Part shown: piece after piece, positions 1 to 10,640 of the stretch
How positions within the stretch are numbered: position 1 is the stretch's first letter
How the letters are laid out: every line of letters begins with the position of its first letter
Source: Microbacterium sp. RU33B
Lineage (GTDB): Bacteria; Actinomycetota; Actinomycetes; Actinomycetales; Microbacteriaceae
DNA length: 64,000 bases
Assembly: GCF_900155915.1 (NCBI RefSeq)
Contig: NZ_FTPO01000001.1
Span: 1,918,318 to 1,982,317, forward strand
Reading direction: 5' to 3'
Translations under genes and position numbers: made by a program
The notes under the pieces: generated by a model
What the model was told of the DNA's origin: nothing
Databases searched by the model: none
The model's input: the letters and a program-made list of their open reading frames with translations, nothing else

Positions 1-519
1 GACGTTGCCGTACGGGTGACTCTCCGCTTCTTCGGGGCTGAGCCGGCCTGCGGCGACGAGCTCCTGCACCACGGAGTGATCGGTCGTGATCTGCGCGATC
101 GTGGAATCGCGGAGCAGGTAGACGCGGGAGTCGCCGATGTTCAGCGTGACCCAGTGCGGATCTCCCCCGCTGGTGTCGAGGTACACACCGGTGACCGTGG
201 TGCCGGTGCCGTCATCCGTCGTCTCGGGATGCGACGCGATGTCTTTGACGGCGCGCGCGAGAGCCTTCTCGATGGTCTTCGCGTTCACGATGCCGGCCTC
301 GGCCACGTCGCGCAGACGCTCGACGGTGCTCGCGCTCGCGATCTCTCCGCCGATGTGGCCGCCCATGCCGTCCGCGACGATGAAGAGCGGGAAGGTCGCG
401 AACACCGCGTCCTGATTGGCGTCTCTGCGACGCCCCTTGTCGGTCACTTCCGCCCACGAGAGCTCGAGCGGACCATCGCGCAGAGCGACGGAATGGGTAT
501 GAGTGGATGCCTCGGTCAT
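1..519 (-). CDS. PP2C-family protein serine/threonine phosphatase (3' part outside window)
   Basis: This gene encodes a metal-dependent PP2C-type phosphatase, which removes phosphate from Ser/Thr residues and in actinobacteria usually opposes Pkn-type kinases. The first 173 residues are visible. They carry the family motifs in order: RDANQD near residue 34, VADGMGGH near 48 (metal-binding Asp), GTGTTVTG, NIGDSRVYLLRD and TTDHS. The ATG is preceded by a strong GGGAGGAGG ribosome site. The C-terminal metal-binding motifs lie beyond the window edge. It is the first gene of a minus-strand run and lies 61 bases downstream of the ABC exporter operon. A regulatory role on cell-wall or growth kinases is inference. 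Confidence 0.9.
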   Translation of the reverse strand, partial: MTEASTHTHSVALRDGPLELSWAEVTDKGRRRDANQDAVFATFPLFIVADGMGGHIGGEIASASTVERLRDVAEAGIVNAKTIEKALARAVKDIASHPETTDDGTGTTVTGVYLDTSGGDPHWVTLNIGDSRVYLLRDSTIAQITTDHSVVQELVAAGRLSPEEAESHPYGNV

Positions 520-580
520 GGCCGCCTCCTCCCCTCAGTCGCGACCCGACGAACCGGTGCACGCACCGTCGTCGACGTGC

Positions 581-2671
581 TCACATCCTAGTGGGTTCCT
601 CTGCGATCCCCTCGGCGGCCCCCTCGGTCGCCAGCAGGATCCCGGCGGTCGGAGGCGTCGGATTCGCGACGACCTGGACGCGTTCCGGCGCCTCCTGCTC
701 CTCGGCCGGCGCCTCGAACTGCGCGTTGTAGAGCCGCCAGTACGCCCCCTTCGCGCGCAGGAGCTCGTCGTGCGAGCCCTGCTCGACGATCGTGCCGCTC
801 TCCATCACGAGGATCAGGTCGGCATCGCGGATCGTCGACAGACGGTGGGCGATGACGAACGCCGTGCGGTCCTCCCGGAGGCGCGACATCGCCCGCTGGA
901 TGAGGAGCTCCGTGCGGGTGTCCACCGAGGAGGTGGCCTCGTCGAGGATCAGGATGCGCGGGTCGGCGAGGAACGCACGCGCGATCGTCACCAGCTGCCG
1001 CTCCCCCACCGAGAGGCTCGTCGCCTCGTCGTCGAGCAGCGTGTCGTACCCGTCCGGCAGGGCGTGCACGAAGCGGTCGACGTACGCGGCGGTCGCGGCA
1101 TCCACCATCTCCTGCTCGGTGGCCTCGGGCCGCCCGTACAGGATGTTCTCGCGGATCGTCCCGGAGAACAGCCACGTGTCCTGGAGCACCATGCCCGTGC
1201 GCGAGCGCAGATCGTCGCGCGTCATGCGCAGCGTGTCGACGCCGTCCAGGACGATGCGGCCGGAATCGACGTCGTAGAACCGCATGATCAGGTTCACGAG
1301 CGTCGTCTTCCCCGCGCCGGTCGGGCCGACGATCGCGACGGTCGATCCGGGCTCCGCCTCGAGGGTCAGGCTCTCGATGAGCGGCTGGTCGGCGACATAG
1401 CGGAACGAGACGTCCTCGAAGCGGAGACGGCTCGCCGTCTCCGGCGCCGTCTCGGCCGGGTCGGCGTCGAGCGTCTGCTCGGCCTCGTCGAGGAGCTCGA
1501 ACACCCGCTCGGCGCTGGCGACACCCGACTGCAGGAGATTCGCCATGGAGCCCAGCTGGCTGAGGGGCTGGGTGAACTGACGCGAGTACTGGATGAACGC
1601 CTGCACGCCGCCGATCGAGAGGGCGCCGGTGGCGACCTGCAGACCGCCGACCACGGCGATCGCGACGTAGACGAGGTTTCCGACGAACATCATGGCGGGC
1701 ATGATGAGGCCGGACAGGAACTGCGCGCCGAAGCTCGCCCGGTACACCTCGGCGTTCTCGGCGCGGAAGTCGGCCTCCACCTCCTTCTGGTGCCCGAAGA
1801 CCTTGACGACCGAGTGTCCGGAGAACGTCTCCTCCACCCGGGCGTTCAGCACGCCCGTCGCTGCCCACTGGGCGACGAACAGCTTCTGCGAGCGCTTCGC
1901 CACCGCCACCGTGATGCCGATCGTCAGCGGGATCGTGACGAGCGCGATGACGGCCAGCACGGGCGAGATGACGAACATCATGACGAGCACGCCGACGACC
2001 GTGAGCAGCGACACCACGACCTGCGACAGCGTCTGCTGCATCGTCTGACCGATGTTGTCGACGTCGTTGGTGACGCGGCTCAGCAGCTCGCCGCGCTGCA
2101 CCCTGTCGAAGTACGACAGCGGCAGCCGGTGGATCTTGTCCTCCACCTGCAGGCGGAGGCGGTTCATCGCGCGCTGCACGACGCCGTTCAGGATACGGGC
2201 CTGCAGCCATCCGAAGATCGACGAGAAGAGGTAGACCGCGAGCACCGCGGCGAGGATCCATCCGAGCGTCGTGAAGTCGATGCCCTGCCCCGGCACGACG
2301 TCCATCGCGGCGAGCATGTCGGCCTGCTGCGTGTCGCCGCCGGCGATGAGCCGGTCGATGACGTCCTGCTTCGTCGCTCCGGCGGGCATCTGCTGGGAGA
2401 CGAACCCCGCGAACACGACGTTCGTGCCCTGGCCGAGCGCCCACGGGCCGATCACCGACATCGTCACGCTCAGGATGCCGAGGACGAGCACGGCGATCAG
2501 CTGGGCCGTGTCGGCGCGCAGCGTCGAGAGGAGCCTCTTGGCGCTCGGTCCGAAGTTCTGCGCCTTCTCCCCCGGTCCCACCTGGCCCATCGGACCTCGG
2601 GACACCGGCATCCGGCGCGGCGAGGGCGTGACGACGGCCCCGGTGCGGGCGCCCGACGATGCCGCGCTCAT
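581..2671 (-). CDS. ABC exporter half-transporter, canonical-Walker-B subunit
   Basis: This is a 696-residue fused membrane and ATPase half of an ABC exporter, type IV fold, of the multidrug family. A Pro/Gly-rich cytoplasmic lead of about 50 residues precedes six transmembrane helices (about 55-370). The nucleotide-binding domain has Walker A GPTGAGKT near 449, Walker B ILILDE near 573 with the catalytic Glu, and a degenerate signature LSVGE near 553 in place of LSGGQ. Its ATG overlaps the stop of the upstream half-transporter by 4 bases (ATGA), so the two are co-translated. The complementary defects of the two halves point to a heterodimer with one active and one degenerate ATP site. The substrate cannot be told from the sequence. 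Confidence 0.93.
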   Translation of the reverse strand: MSAASSGARTGAVVTPSPRRMPVSRGPMGQVGPGEKAQNFGPSAKRLLSTLRADTAQLIAVLVLGILSVTMSVIGPWALGQGTNVVFAGFVSQQMPAGATKQDVIDRLIAGGDTQQADMLAAMDVVPGQGIDFTTLGWILAAVLAVYLFSSIFGWLQARILNGVVQRAMNRLRLQVEDKIHRLPLSYFDRVQRGELLSRVTNDVDNIGQTMQQTLSQVVVSLLTVVGVLVMMFVISPVLAVIALVTIPLTIGITVAVAKRSQKLFVAQWAATGVLNARVEETFSGHSVVKVFGHQKEVEADFRAENAEVYRASFGAQFLSGLIMPAMMFVGNLVYVAIAVVGGLQVATGALSIGGVQAFIQYSRQFTQPLSQLGSMANLLQSGVASAERVFELLDEAEQTLDADPAETAPETASRLRFEDVSFRYVADQPLIESLTLEAEPGSTVAIVGPTGAGKTTLVNLIMRFYDVDSGRIVLDGVDTLRMTRDDLRSRTGMVLQDTWLFSGTIRENILYGRPEATEQEMVDAATAAYVDRFVHALPDGYDTLLDDEATSLSVGERQLVTIARAFLADPRILILDEATSSVDTRTELLIQRAMSRLREDRTAFVIAHRLSTIRDADLILVMESGTIVEQGSHDELLRAKGAYWRLYNAQFEAPAEEQEAPERVQVVANPTPPTAGILLATEGAAEGIAEEPTRM

Positions 2672-4401
2672 GCCGCCGCCTCCACCGAGAGCTGAGATTC
2701 GACGATCTCCCGGTACGTCTCGCTCGACTCCAGCAGTTCGTCGTGCGTGCCGATCCCGACGATGCGGCCGTGCTCGAGCACGACGATCTGGTCGGCGTGC
2801 CGGATCGTCGACACGCGTTGGGCGACGACGAGCCGGGTCGCATCGGGGAGATGCGTGTCGAGGGCGCTTCGGAGCTCGGCATCCGTCTTCAGATCCAACG
2901 CCGAGAACGAGTCGTCGAAGATGTACGTGTCGGGGCGCTTGACCAGCGCACGAGCGATCGCCAGCCGCTGGCGCTGGCCGCCCGAGACGTTCGTCCCACC
3001 CTGCGCGATGGGAGCCTCCAGCCCTTCGGGCATCGCGGCGACGAAGTCCTTCGCCTGCGCGAGCTCGAGGGCCCTCCACAGCTCGTCGTCGGTCGCATCG
3101 GCTCCGCCGTAGCGGAGGTTGGAGGCGACCGTGCCCGAGAAGAGGAAGGCGCGCTGCGGGACCAGGCCGATCCGCCGCCACAGCACGTCGGGGTCGTAGT
3201 CCCGCACGTCGACGCCGTCGACGCGCACCGACCCCGCGGTCGCGTCGAACAGCCGAGGGACGAGGCCGATCAGGGTCGTCTTGCCCGAGCCCGTGGAGCC
3301 GATGACGGCCGTCGTGGTGCCCGGCTCCACGGTGAACGTCAGATCGTGGAGGACGGCATCGTCGGCGCCCGGGTAGGCGAAGCTCACGGCGTCGAACTCG
3401 ATCCGGCCGCGCGCGGTGGGCGGTGCGGCCGGATCGGTCGGCGCGGCGACCGACGGCTCGGTGTCGAGCACCGCTCCGATGCGGTCGGCACACACGGCCG
3501 CACGCGGGATCATGACGAACATGAACGTCGCCATCATGACGCCCATCAGGATCTGCATGAGGTAGGTGAGGAAGGCGAACAGCGTGCCGATCTGCACGCC
3601 GCTGTTCTGCACCTCGAACGCTCCGAACCAGATCACTGCGACGCTCGAGACGTTCATCACGAGCATGACGGCGGGGAACATCAGGGCCATCAGGTTGCCC
3701 GCCCGCAGCGCGGTGTCCATGACGCCGTCGCTCGCGGATCGGAAGCGCGCGCGCTCCTCCGTCTCGCGGACGAAGGCGCGGATCACGCGGATGCCGCTCA
3801 GCTGCTCGCGCATGATCTGGTTCACGCGGTCGATGCGGGCCTGCATCTGCGTGAATGCGGGCACCATGCGCACGATGATCAGCGAGACGACCACGAGCAG
3901 GACGGGGATGGCGACGGCCATGAGCCATGACAGACCGGCATCCTGCTGCACGGCGAAGATCACGCCGCCGATCGCCAGGATCGGTGCCGAGACCATCACC
4001 GTCGCCGACATCTGGACGAGCATCTGCACCTGCTGCACGTCATTGGTGTTGCGGGTGATGAGCGACGGCGCGCCGAACTGACCGATCTCACGCTGGGAGA
4101 AGGCGACCACGCGGTGGAAGAGGTGATCGCGCAGATCGCGGCCCATGCCCATCGCCAGTCGTGAGCCGAAGTAGACCGCGACGATCGCGCAGACGATCTG
4201 CACGAAGCTGATCGCGAGCATGATCCCGCCGGTGCGCCAGATGAAGGCGATGTCGCCCGTCACCACGCCCTGGTCGATGATGTCGGCGTTCAACGTCGGC
4301 AGCAGCAGCGACGCGATCGACTGGGCCAGCTGGAAGACGACGACGGCGATGACGAGCGGCCACGCGGGCTTCAGGTATCGCACCAGGAGTGTGCCGAGCA
4401 A
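2668..4401 (-). CDS. ABC exporter half-transporter, degenerate-Walker-B subunit
   Basis: This 577-residue half-transporter is the partner of the downstream 696-residue one. Six transmembrane helices span about residues 10-300. The ATPase domain has Walker A GSTGSGKT near 368 and an intact signature VSGGQ near 472. Walker B reads TYIFDD near 492, with Asp where the catalytic Glu belongs. The start is TTG, chosen because GGGAAGGA lies about 7 bases upstream and no in-frame ATG exists nearby. In characterised heterodimeric exporters the non-catalytic site is built from the Walker motifs of one chain and the altered signature of the other, and that is the pattern here. About 230 bases without an obvious gene lie upstream. 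Confidence 0.92.
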   Translation of the reverse strand: MLGTLLVRYLKPAWPLVIAVVVFQLAQSIASLLLPTLNADIIDQGVVTGDIAFIWRTGGIMLAISFVQIVCAIVAVYFGSRLAMGMGRDLRDHLFHRVVAFSQREIGQFGAPSLITRNTNDVQQVQMLVQMSATVMVSAPILAIGGVIFAVQQDAGLSWLMAVAIPVLLVVVSLIIVRMVPAFTQMQARIDRVNQIMREQLSGIRVIRAFVRETEERARFRSASDGVMDTALRAGNLMALMFPAVMLVMNVSSVAVIWFGAFEVQNSGVQIGTLFAFLTYLMQILMGVMMATFMFVMIPRAAVCADRIGAVLDTEPSVAAPTDPAAPPTARGRIEFDAVSFAYPGADDAVLHDLTFTVEPGTTTAVIGSTGSGKTTLIGLVPRLFDATAGSVRVDGVDVRDYDPDVLWRRIGLVPQRAFLFSGTVASNLRYGGADATDDELWRALELAQAKDFVAAMPEGLEAPIAQGGTNVSGGQRQRLAIARALVKRPDTYIFDDSFSALDLKTDAELRSALDTHLPDATRLVVAQRVSTIRHADQIVVLEHGRIVGIGTHDELLESSETYREIVESQLSVEAAA

Positions 4402-4633
4402 CGGACATCCTTCCCTCGCACGGCGTTGACGACCGGGACACCCGGAGAACCGCGCACGAGATCAGACGCTACGCCCGGTCGCCGCGTGCCGACAAACGGC
4501 CACGTGCGCTCTGAGCGAACCGGATGCCTCTCCCCGAGCCGCGGTGGTGCTCTGCGTCCGCGTTGCGCGCATTCGCGCAGCGCGAGCAGGAGACGGACAC
4601 GCGACCGGCGGTGAGGCCGTGCGCAGCATCCGG

Positions 4634-5614
4634 TCAGGCGGCGGGATCCGCGGGCAGCGGGAAGAGGGCGTCGATGGCCGCGAGCTCATCGGCCGACGGG
4701 GTCCAGGCCGTCGCCGCGGCGGCGTTCGAGCGCACCTGCTCGGGGCTCGTGGCGCCGGCGATGACGCTCGACAGCGACGGACGCGCGAGCAGCCATCCCA
4801 TCGTGGCCTCGAGCATCGTGATGCCCCGCTCGTCGCAGAAGCCCTGCAGCGCCTCGAGGGCGTCCCAGGGGGCGTCGCGCCACAGGTGCGGGCGCACCGT
4901 CATGATGCGGCTCTCCTCCGGGCCGCCGTCGCGGGTGAACTTGCCCGTCAGCAGACCGTTGTGGAGCGGGAAGTACGGCAGGAAGCCCAGACCGAAGCGC
5001 TCGACGGCGGGGAGCACGTCGCGCTCGGCGCCACGGCGCAGCAGGCTGTAGTGGTTCTGCGCCGAGACGAAGGGCACAGCGGACCGCTCCTTCGCGACGT
5101 AGTGCGCCTCGGCGATCTCCCACCCCGCGAAGTTCGAGTGGCCGAGGTAGCGGACCTTGCCCTCGCGCACGAGGTCGCCGAGCGTGTCGAGGGTCTCGTC
5201 CACGGGCGTCGCCGGGTCGGGGAAGTGCAGCTGGTAGAGGTCGATCCACTCGGTCTGGAGACGGGTGAGGGATGCCTCCACCGCCGCCCGGATGTACGAG
5301 CGGGATGCCTTCGCTCCGGCCTGGATACCGGCGGGGAAGTCGCGGTGACCGAACTTGGTGGCCAGGACCACCTCATCGCGTCGACCGCGGAGGGCCTCTC
5401 CCATGAGCGTCTCGGACAGACCCGGCTCGCGGCCGTAGATGTCGGCGGTGTCGAGGAATGTCACGCCCGCCTCGATCGCGGCGTCGAGAACGGCCTTGGT
5501 GCCTTCGAGCGTCTCGGTGCGGGTGCCGGCGCGCCCGAAGTTGTTGCAGCCGAGACCGACGGCGGAGACGAGGAGACCGGAGGCGCCGACGCGGCGGAGG
5601 GGAACGGAGGTCAT
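4634..5614 (-). CDS. Aldo/keto reductase
   Basis: This is a 326-residue NADPH-dependent aldo/keto reductase, a TIM-barrel family that reduces aldehydes and ketones. The catalytic tetrad is visible as Asp and Tyr in DTADIYG, Lys in VLATKFG and His in LYQLHFPDP. A C-terminal SVIAGATSPEQV segment fits the cofactor-binding loop. The ATG at 5614 was chosen; a GTG nine bases upstream is also possible, since neither has a clear ribosome site. It is a single-gene unit after a strong terminator. The natural substrate is unknown. Confidence 0.9.
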   Translation of the reverse strand: MTSVPLRRVGASGLLVSAVGLGCNNFGRAGTRTETLEGTKAVLDAAIEAGVTFLDTADIYGREPGLSETLMGEALRGRRDEVVLATKFGHRDFPAGIQAGAKASRSYIRAAVEASLTRLQTEWIDLYQLHFPDPATPVDETLDTLGDLVREGKVRYLGHSNFAGWEIAEAHYVAKERSAVPFVSAQNHYSLLRRGAERDVLPAVERFGLGFLPYFPLHNGLLTGKFTRDGGPEESRIMTVRPHLWRDAPWDALEALQGFCDERGITMLEATMGWLLARPSLSSVIAGATSPEQVRSNAAAATAWTPSADELAAIDALFPLPADPAA

Positions 5615-5641
5615 GTCGTCCACGCTAACGGCTGCGGACGG

Positions 5642-5677
5642 CAGAGACCCCGCACCGTCTCCGGTGCGGGGTCTCTG
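5642..5677 (-). terminator. Strong intrinsic terminator after the DUF5684 gene
   Basis: A perfect 16-bp stem (CAGAGACCCCGCACCG and its complement) closes a 4-base TCTC loop. It begins 10 bases past the stop codon of the membrane protein at 5688. It separates that gene from the aldo/keto reductase. Confidence 0.85.
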
Positions 5678-5687
5678 GGTGCGACGA

Positions 5688-6491
5688 TCAGGCCTTGTCG
5701 TCGGACTTCGGCTCTCCGCCGAAGTCGATCGAGGGTCCGTCCGCGGCGGGCGGCGGCGTCACGGTCGGCGCCTGGTAGTCGGCCGACGGCGCCGGAGGGG
5801 CGGCCGGAGCGGCAGGAGGCTCGACCGGCGGGGCGGCCGGCGGCGTCACGGGAGGCGCGGCCGCGGCGGGCGGGGGCGCGTACCCCTGCGGCGCGGGCGG
5901 CTGGTATCCGGCGGGCGGCGGCGGGTAGGCGCCGGGGGCCTGCGGGTATCCGGGCTGGGTCACGGGGTTGCTCGGGAAGCCCCCCGACGGAACCTGGCTC
6001 GGGATGCCGGCCCAGACCGTGCGGTCGCCGAGGAAGGCGTTGCCCGCCCACGGAGCGGCCGGGACGGCCGTGTTCCAGCGCGACTTGTCGAACGCGTTGA
6101 TGCCGAGCCACACGATGCTGAGGAAGAAGTACAGGATGACCCACACCGCCTCCTTCTGCAGCTTGAGCCCGACGCGCCACGCGGCGAGCAGGGTCACGAC
6201 GAACGCCGCGACACCGATCAGCTGGCCGATGACAGGGAGCCAGGAGAGCAGGATCGACGCGCCGATGCCGTAGAGCACGAGCCACGGGCTCAGGTCGCCC
6301 AGCTTGCAGAACACCATGAAGTTGTAGACCGGGACCCAGGCCCGCCAGCGACCCTGCACCCCCGCCTTGTCGAAGATCTTCATGAGGAACCAGGAGCTGA
6401 GGATGTAGAACCCGAAGGCGAAGATGAGGCCGATGATCGTGGCGACGAGAGCCGCGACGAGACCGACGCCGTCGGAGTAGTCAGGTGACAT
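5688..6491 (-). CDS. DUF5684-type membrane protein with proline-rich tail
   Basis: This is a 267-residue membrane protein of a family common in actinobacteria and of unknown function. The N-terminal 135 residues hold four hydrophobic helices with the sequence WRAWVPVYNFMVFCKLGDLSP between the first two, typical of DUF5684. The last 130 residues are low-complexity Pro/Ala/Gly/Tyr with repeated PPAAPP and GYPQAPG-like units, ending in an acidic tail. The ATG is preceded by AAGGA at a good distance. It is divergent from the DUF4282-type gene at 6655, with about 160 bases shared between them. The tail may bind partners or the wall, but this is a guess. Confidence 0.82.
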   Translation of the reverse strand: MSPDYSDGVGLVAALVATIIGLIFAFGFYILSSWFLMKIFDKAGVQGRWRAWVPVYNFMVFCKLGDLSPWLVLYGIGASILLSWLPVIGQLIGVAAFVVTLLAAWRVGLKLQKEAVWVILYFFLSIVWLGINAFDKSRWNTAVPAAPWAGNAFLGDRTVWAGIPSQVPSGGFPSNPVTQPGYPQAPGAYPPPPAGYQPPAPQGYAPPPAAAAPPVTPPAAPPVEPPAAPAAPPAPSADYQAPTVTPPPAADGPSIDFGGEPKSDDKA

Positions 6492-6654
6492 GGGAATCCT
6501 TCCCGAGGTCGTGAGACGGCATGACGCCGCACGGGAACGACCGCCCCCGCGCCTCACATGCTAGCGATCTTGACGCCGCGGAGTGCAGAAGGCGCGTCAC
6601 ACTCGCCGACAGCGGGCCCGCATCGCTAGCCTGGCGAGGACGAAGGGACTCCCC

Positions 6655-7131
6655 ATGAGCGATCAGGCACCTCCTCCGCTGCCGCCCCTCCCCCGCACGC
6701 CGGCGAGCGAAGCGGCTCGTGCGACGACGCCGGGGCAGACCCTCGACCCGGATGACACGGGCGTTCCCACCCTCACCGGCGACGTCGACGACATCGGCCG
6801 GGGATTCCTCGCAGCGCTGTTCGATCTGTCGTTCAAGACGTTCATCACGCGTCGCCTGGCGAGCGTGTTCTACCTCGCGGGACTCATCGTGATCGCGATC
6901 GGATTCATCGTCTACTTCGTCGGCGGGATCTGGCGCTCGATCGCCTTCATGCTGGCCTCGAACATCGGCGCGGGGATCGCGCTGCTGATCGCGACGCTGA
7001 TCATCGTGCCGCTGGTGACCTTCATCTCCATCGTGGTGCTGAGATTCGTGATCGAGTCGGTCGTCGCACTCATCGCGGTCGCCGAGAACACGCAGCAGAC
7101 CGCGAAGAACACCGACCGAACGGCGCGCTGA
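6655..7131 (+). CDS. DUF4282-type small membrane protein
   Basis: This is a 158-residue protein with a Pro-rich cytoplasmic N-terminus (about 1-55), a FLAALFDLSFKTFITRRLASVFY segment that is the hallmark of DUF4282, and two transmembrane helices (about 70-95 and 105-135). A short polar tail follows. Function is unknown. The ATG was chosen over earlier in-frame starts because GAAGGG lies upstream and the homologous region begins soon after. It is divergent from the DUF5684-type protein, and both may be small envelope proteins expressed from one intergenic region. Confidence 0.82.
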   Translation: MSDQAPPPLPPLPRTPASEAARATTPGQTLDPDDTGVPTLTGDVDDIGRGFLAALFDLSFKTFITRRLASVFYLAGLIVIAIGFIVYFVGGIWRSIAFMLASNIGAGIALLIATLIIVPLVTFISIVVLRFVIESVVALIAVAENTQQTAKNTDRTAR

Positions 7132-7144
7132 CCGCGCCCTGCGG

Positions 7145-7164
7145 CCCCTGAGCCTGTCGAAGGG
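7145..7164. repeat. REP-like interspersed element
   Basis: The 20-mer CCCCTGAGCCTGTCGAAGGG lies between two convergent genes and abuts the stop codon of yaaA. From general knowledge, sequences of the form CTTCGACAGGCTCAGG recur between genes in many high-GC genomes. Only one copy is seen in this window. Confidence 0.5.
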
Positions 7165-7920
7165 TCAGGCGAAGAGCTCGAGCTCGCCGTCCGCTCCCGG
7201 ACGCACGCGGACGCCCGCGGCATCCGCCCACCGCACGAACCCCCGCACCGACGAGACGCGCGGACGGTCCTGAGCCAGCCGCCGGGTCAGCGCGCCCTTC
7301 GCATGCTTGTTGAAGTGGTTGAGCGCCCGTACGGCACCGTCCGGGCGCTCGCTCACGACCCGGACGTACACCGAGGCGATGGATGGCGGCACCGGCCCGA
7401 GGGCGGCATAGGCCTCGGAGCGGAGATCGAGCACGAACGACGGCGCCTCCGCGGCGAGGGCGGCGGTGACGGCATCCGCCCACACGCGCTGGGGCGAAGG
7501 GAGAGCGGGGAGCGAGACGGCGGCGCCGAGCCGGTAGGCGGGGATCTGGTCGAGCGCACCGACGAGACCGAACGGCGCACTGTGGATCGCCGCGTGCCGT
7601 CCGAGCCAGCGACGCTCCGTGCCGTCGAGGGATCCCGCATCCAGCGCGTCGAACAGCACGCCCGTGTAGCGATCGATCGCCGGCATCGTCGGCGCCTGGC
7701 GCAGCGCCGCGTTGACGGCGATCTCGCCGCGCTGGGTCGCGCCGAGCTTCAGCACGCGCGCCGCGCGGTCTTCGTCAGCCGACAGCGCCACGAGCGCGTC
7801 GACCACCGCGTCGCGCTGCGGGGCGAGCGCCGCGAAGGCCAGCGCCGAGGAGTCGAGCGGGCGGCCGCGGCCACCGGGCCGCTTGGTCTCTGAGGGGGGA
7901 AGCAGGATCAGCATGGGCAT
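7165..7920 (-). CDS. yaaA: YaaA/DUF328 family peroxide stress protein
   Basis: This is a 251-residue member of the YaaA family, known in E. coli to lower free iron and limit Fenton damage under peroxide stress and to bind DNA. The characteristic start MLILLPPSETKR is present, followed by YTGVLFDALD and a C-terminal NHFNKHAKG segment with conserved His and Lys. An ATG two codons downstream (7914) matches most homologues equally well. It lies just downstream of the ATP synthase terminator as a single gene. Its role here is taken from the family. Confidence 0.88.
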   Translation of the reverse strand: MPMLILLPPSETKRPGGRGRPLDSSALAFAALAPQRDAVVDALVALSADEDRAARVLKLGATQRGEIAVNAALRQAPTMPAIDRYTGVLFDALDAGSLDGTERRWLGRHAAIHSAPFGLVGALDQIPAYRLGAAVSLPALPSPQRVWADAVTAALAAEAPSFVLDLRSEAYAALGPVPPSIASVYVRVVSERPDGAVRALNHFNKHAKGALTRRLAQDRPRVSSVRGFVRWADAAGVRVRPGADGELELFA

Positions 7921-7932
7921 CCGGGAAAGACG

Positions 7933-7963
7933 GCGCGCCGCCCGGGAGACCCGAGCGGCGCGC
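7933..7963 (-). terminator. ATP synthase operon terminator
   Basis: GCGCGCCGC pairs with GCGGCGCGC (9 bp), with a further 4-bp inner stem after one mismatch and an AGA loop. It starts about 20 bases past the atpC stop, and a T-rich run follows in the minus direction. Confidence 0.75.
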
Positions 7964-7981
7964 GCGTGCGTGAGAAAGCGA

Positions 7982-8242
7982 TCAGGAGATGAGGGCCGCG
8001 TTGCCGGCGACGATCGTCAGGACATCGCCTTCCATCGACAGGAACCCGTCCTGCGCGTTGGCGACGATCTTCGTGCCGCTCGGCTCGGTGATGCGGACCT
8101 GACCCTCGGCGAGGATCGCGAGCACGGGCTCATGACCCGTCATGAAGCCGATCTCGCCCTCGACGGTCTTGGCGACGACGAGCGACGCCTCCCCCGACCA
8201 GACCTCCGCGTCAGCGGAGACGAGGTGCACGTTGAGCGGCAT
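7982..8242 (-). CDS. atpC: ATP synthase F1 epsilon subunit (short form)
   Basis: This is the epsilon subunit of the F1 central stalk, last gene of the atp operon. It is only 86 residues: MPLNVHLVSADAEVWSG through DGFLSMEGDVLTIVAGNAALIS forms the N-terminal beta sandwich. The C-terminal two-helix domain, which in E. coli epsilon (139 residues) inhibits ATP hydrolysis, is absent. The stop is followed at once by the operon terminator, so it is a natural short form rather than a frameshift. The ATG lies one base after the atpD stop. Confidence 0.93.
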   Translation of the reverse strand: MPLNVHLVSADAEVWSGEASLVVAKTVEGEIGFMTGHEPVLAILAEGQVRITEPSGTKIVANAQDGFLSMEGDVLTIVAGNAALIS

Positions 8243-8243
8243 G

Positions 8244-10614
<2,371 letters not shown>

Positions 10615-10640
10615 GGTGTCCGGTTCTCGTCGGCGCCGCT

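Noticed and set aside
503..2695. Long plus-strand open frame of 730 codons
   Set aside because: It is antisense to the ABC exporter and Arg/Asp/His-rich without any motif, an effect of high GC on codon positions.
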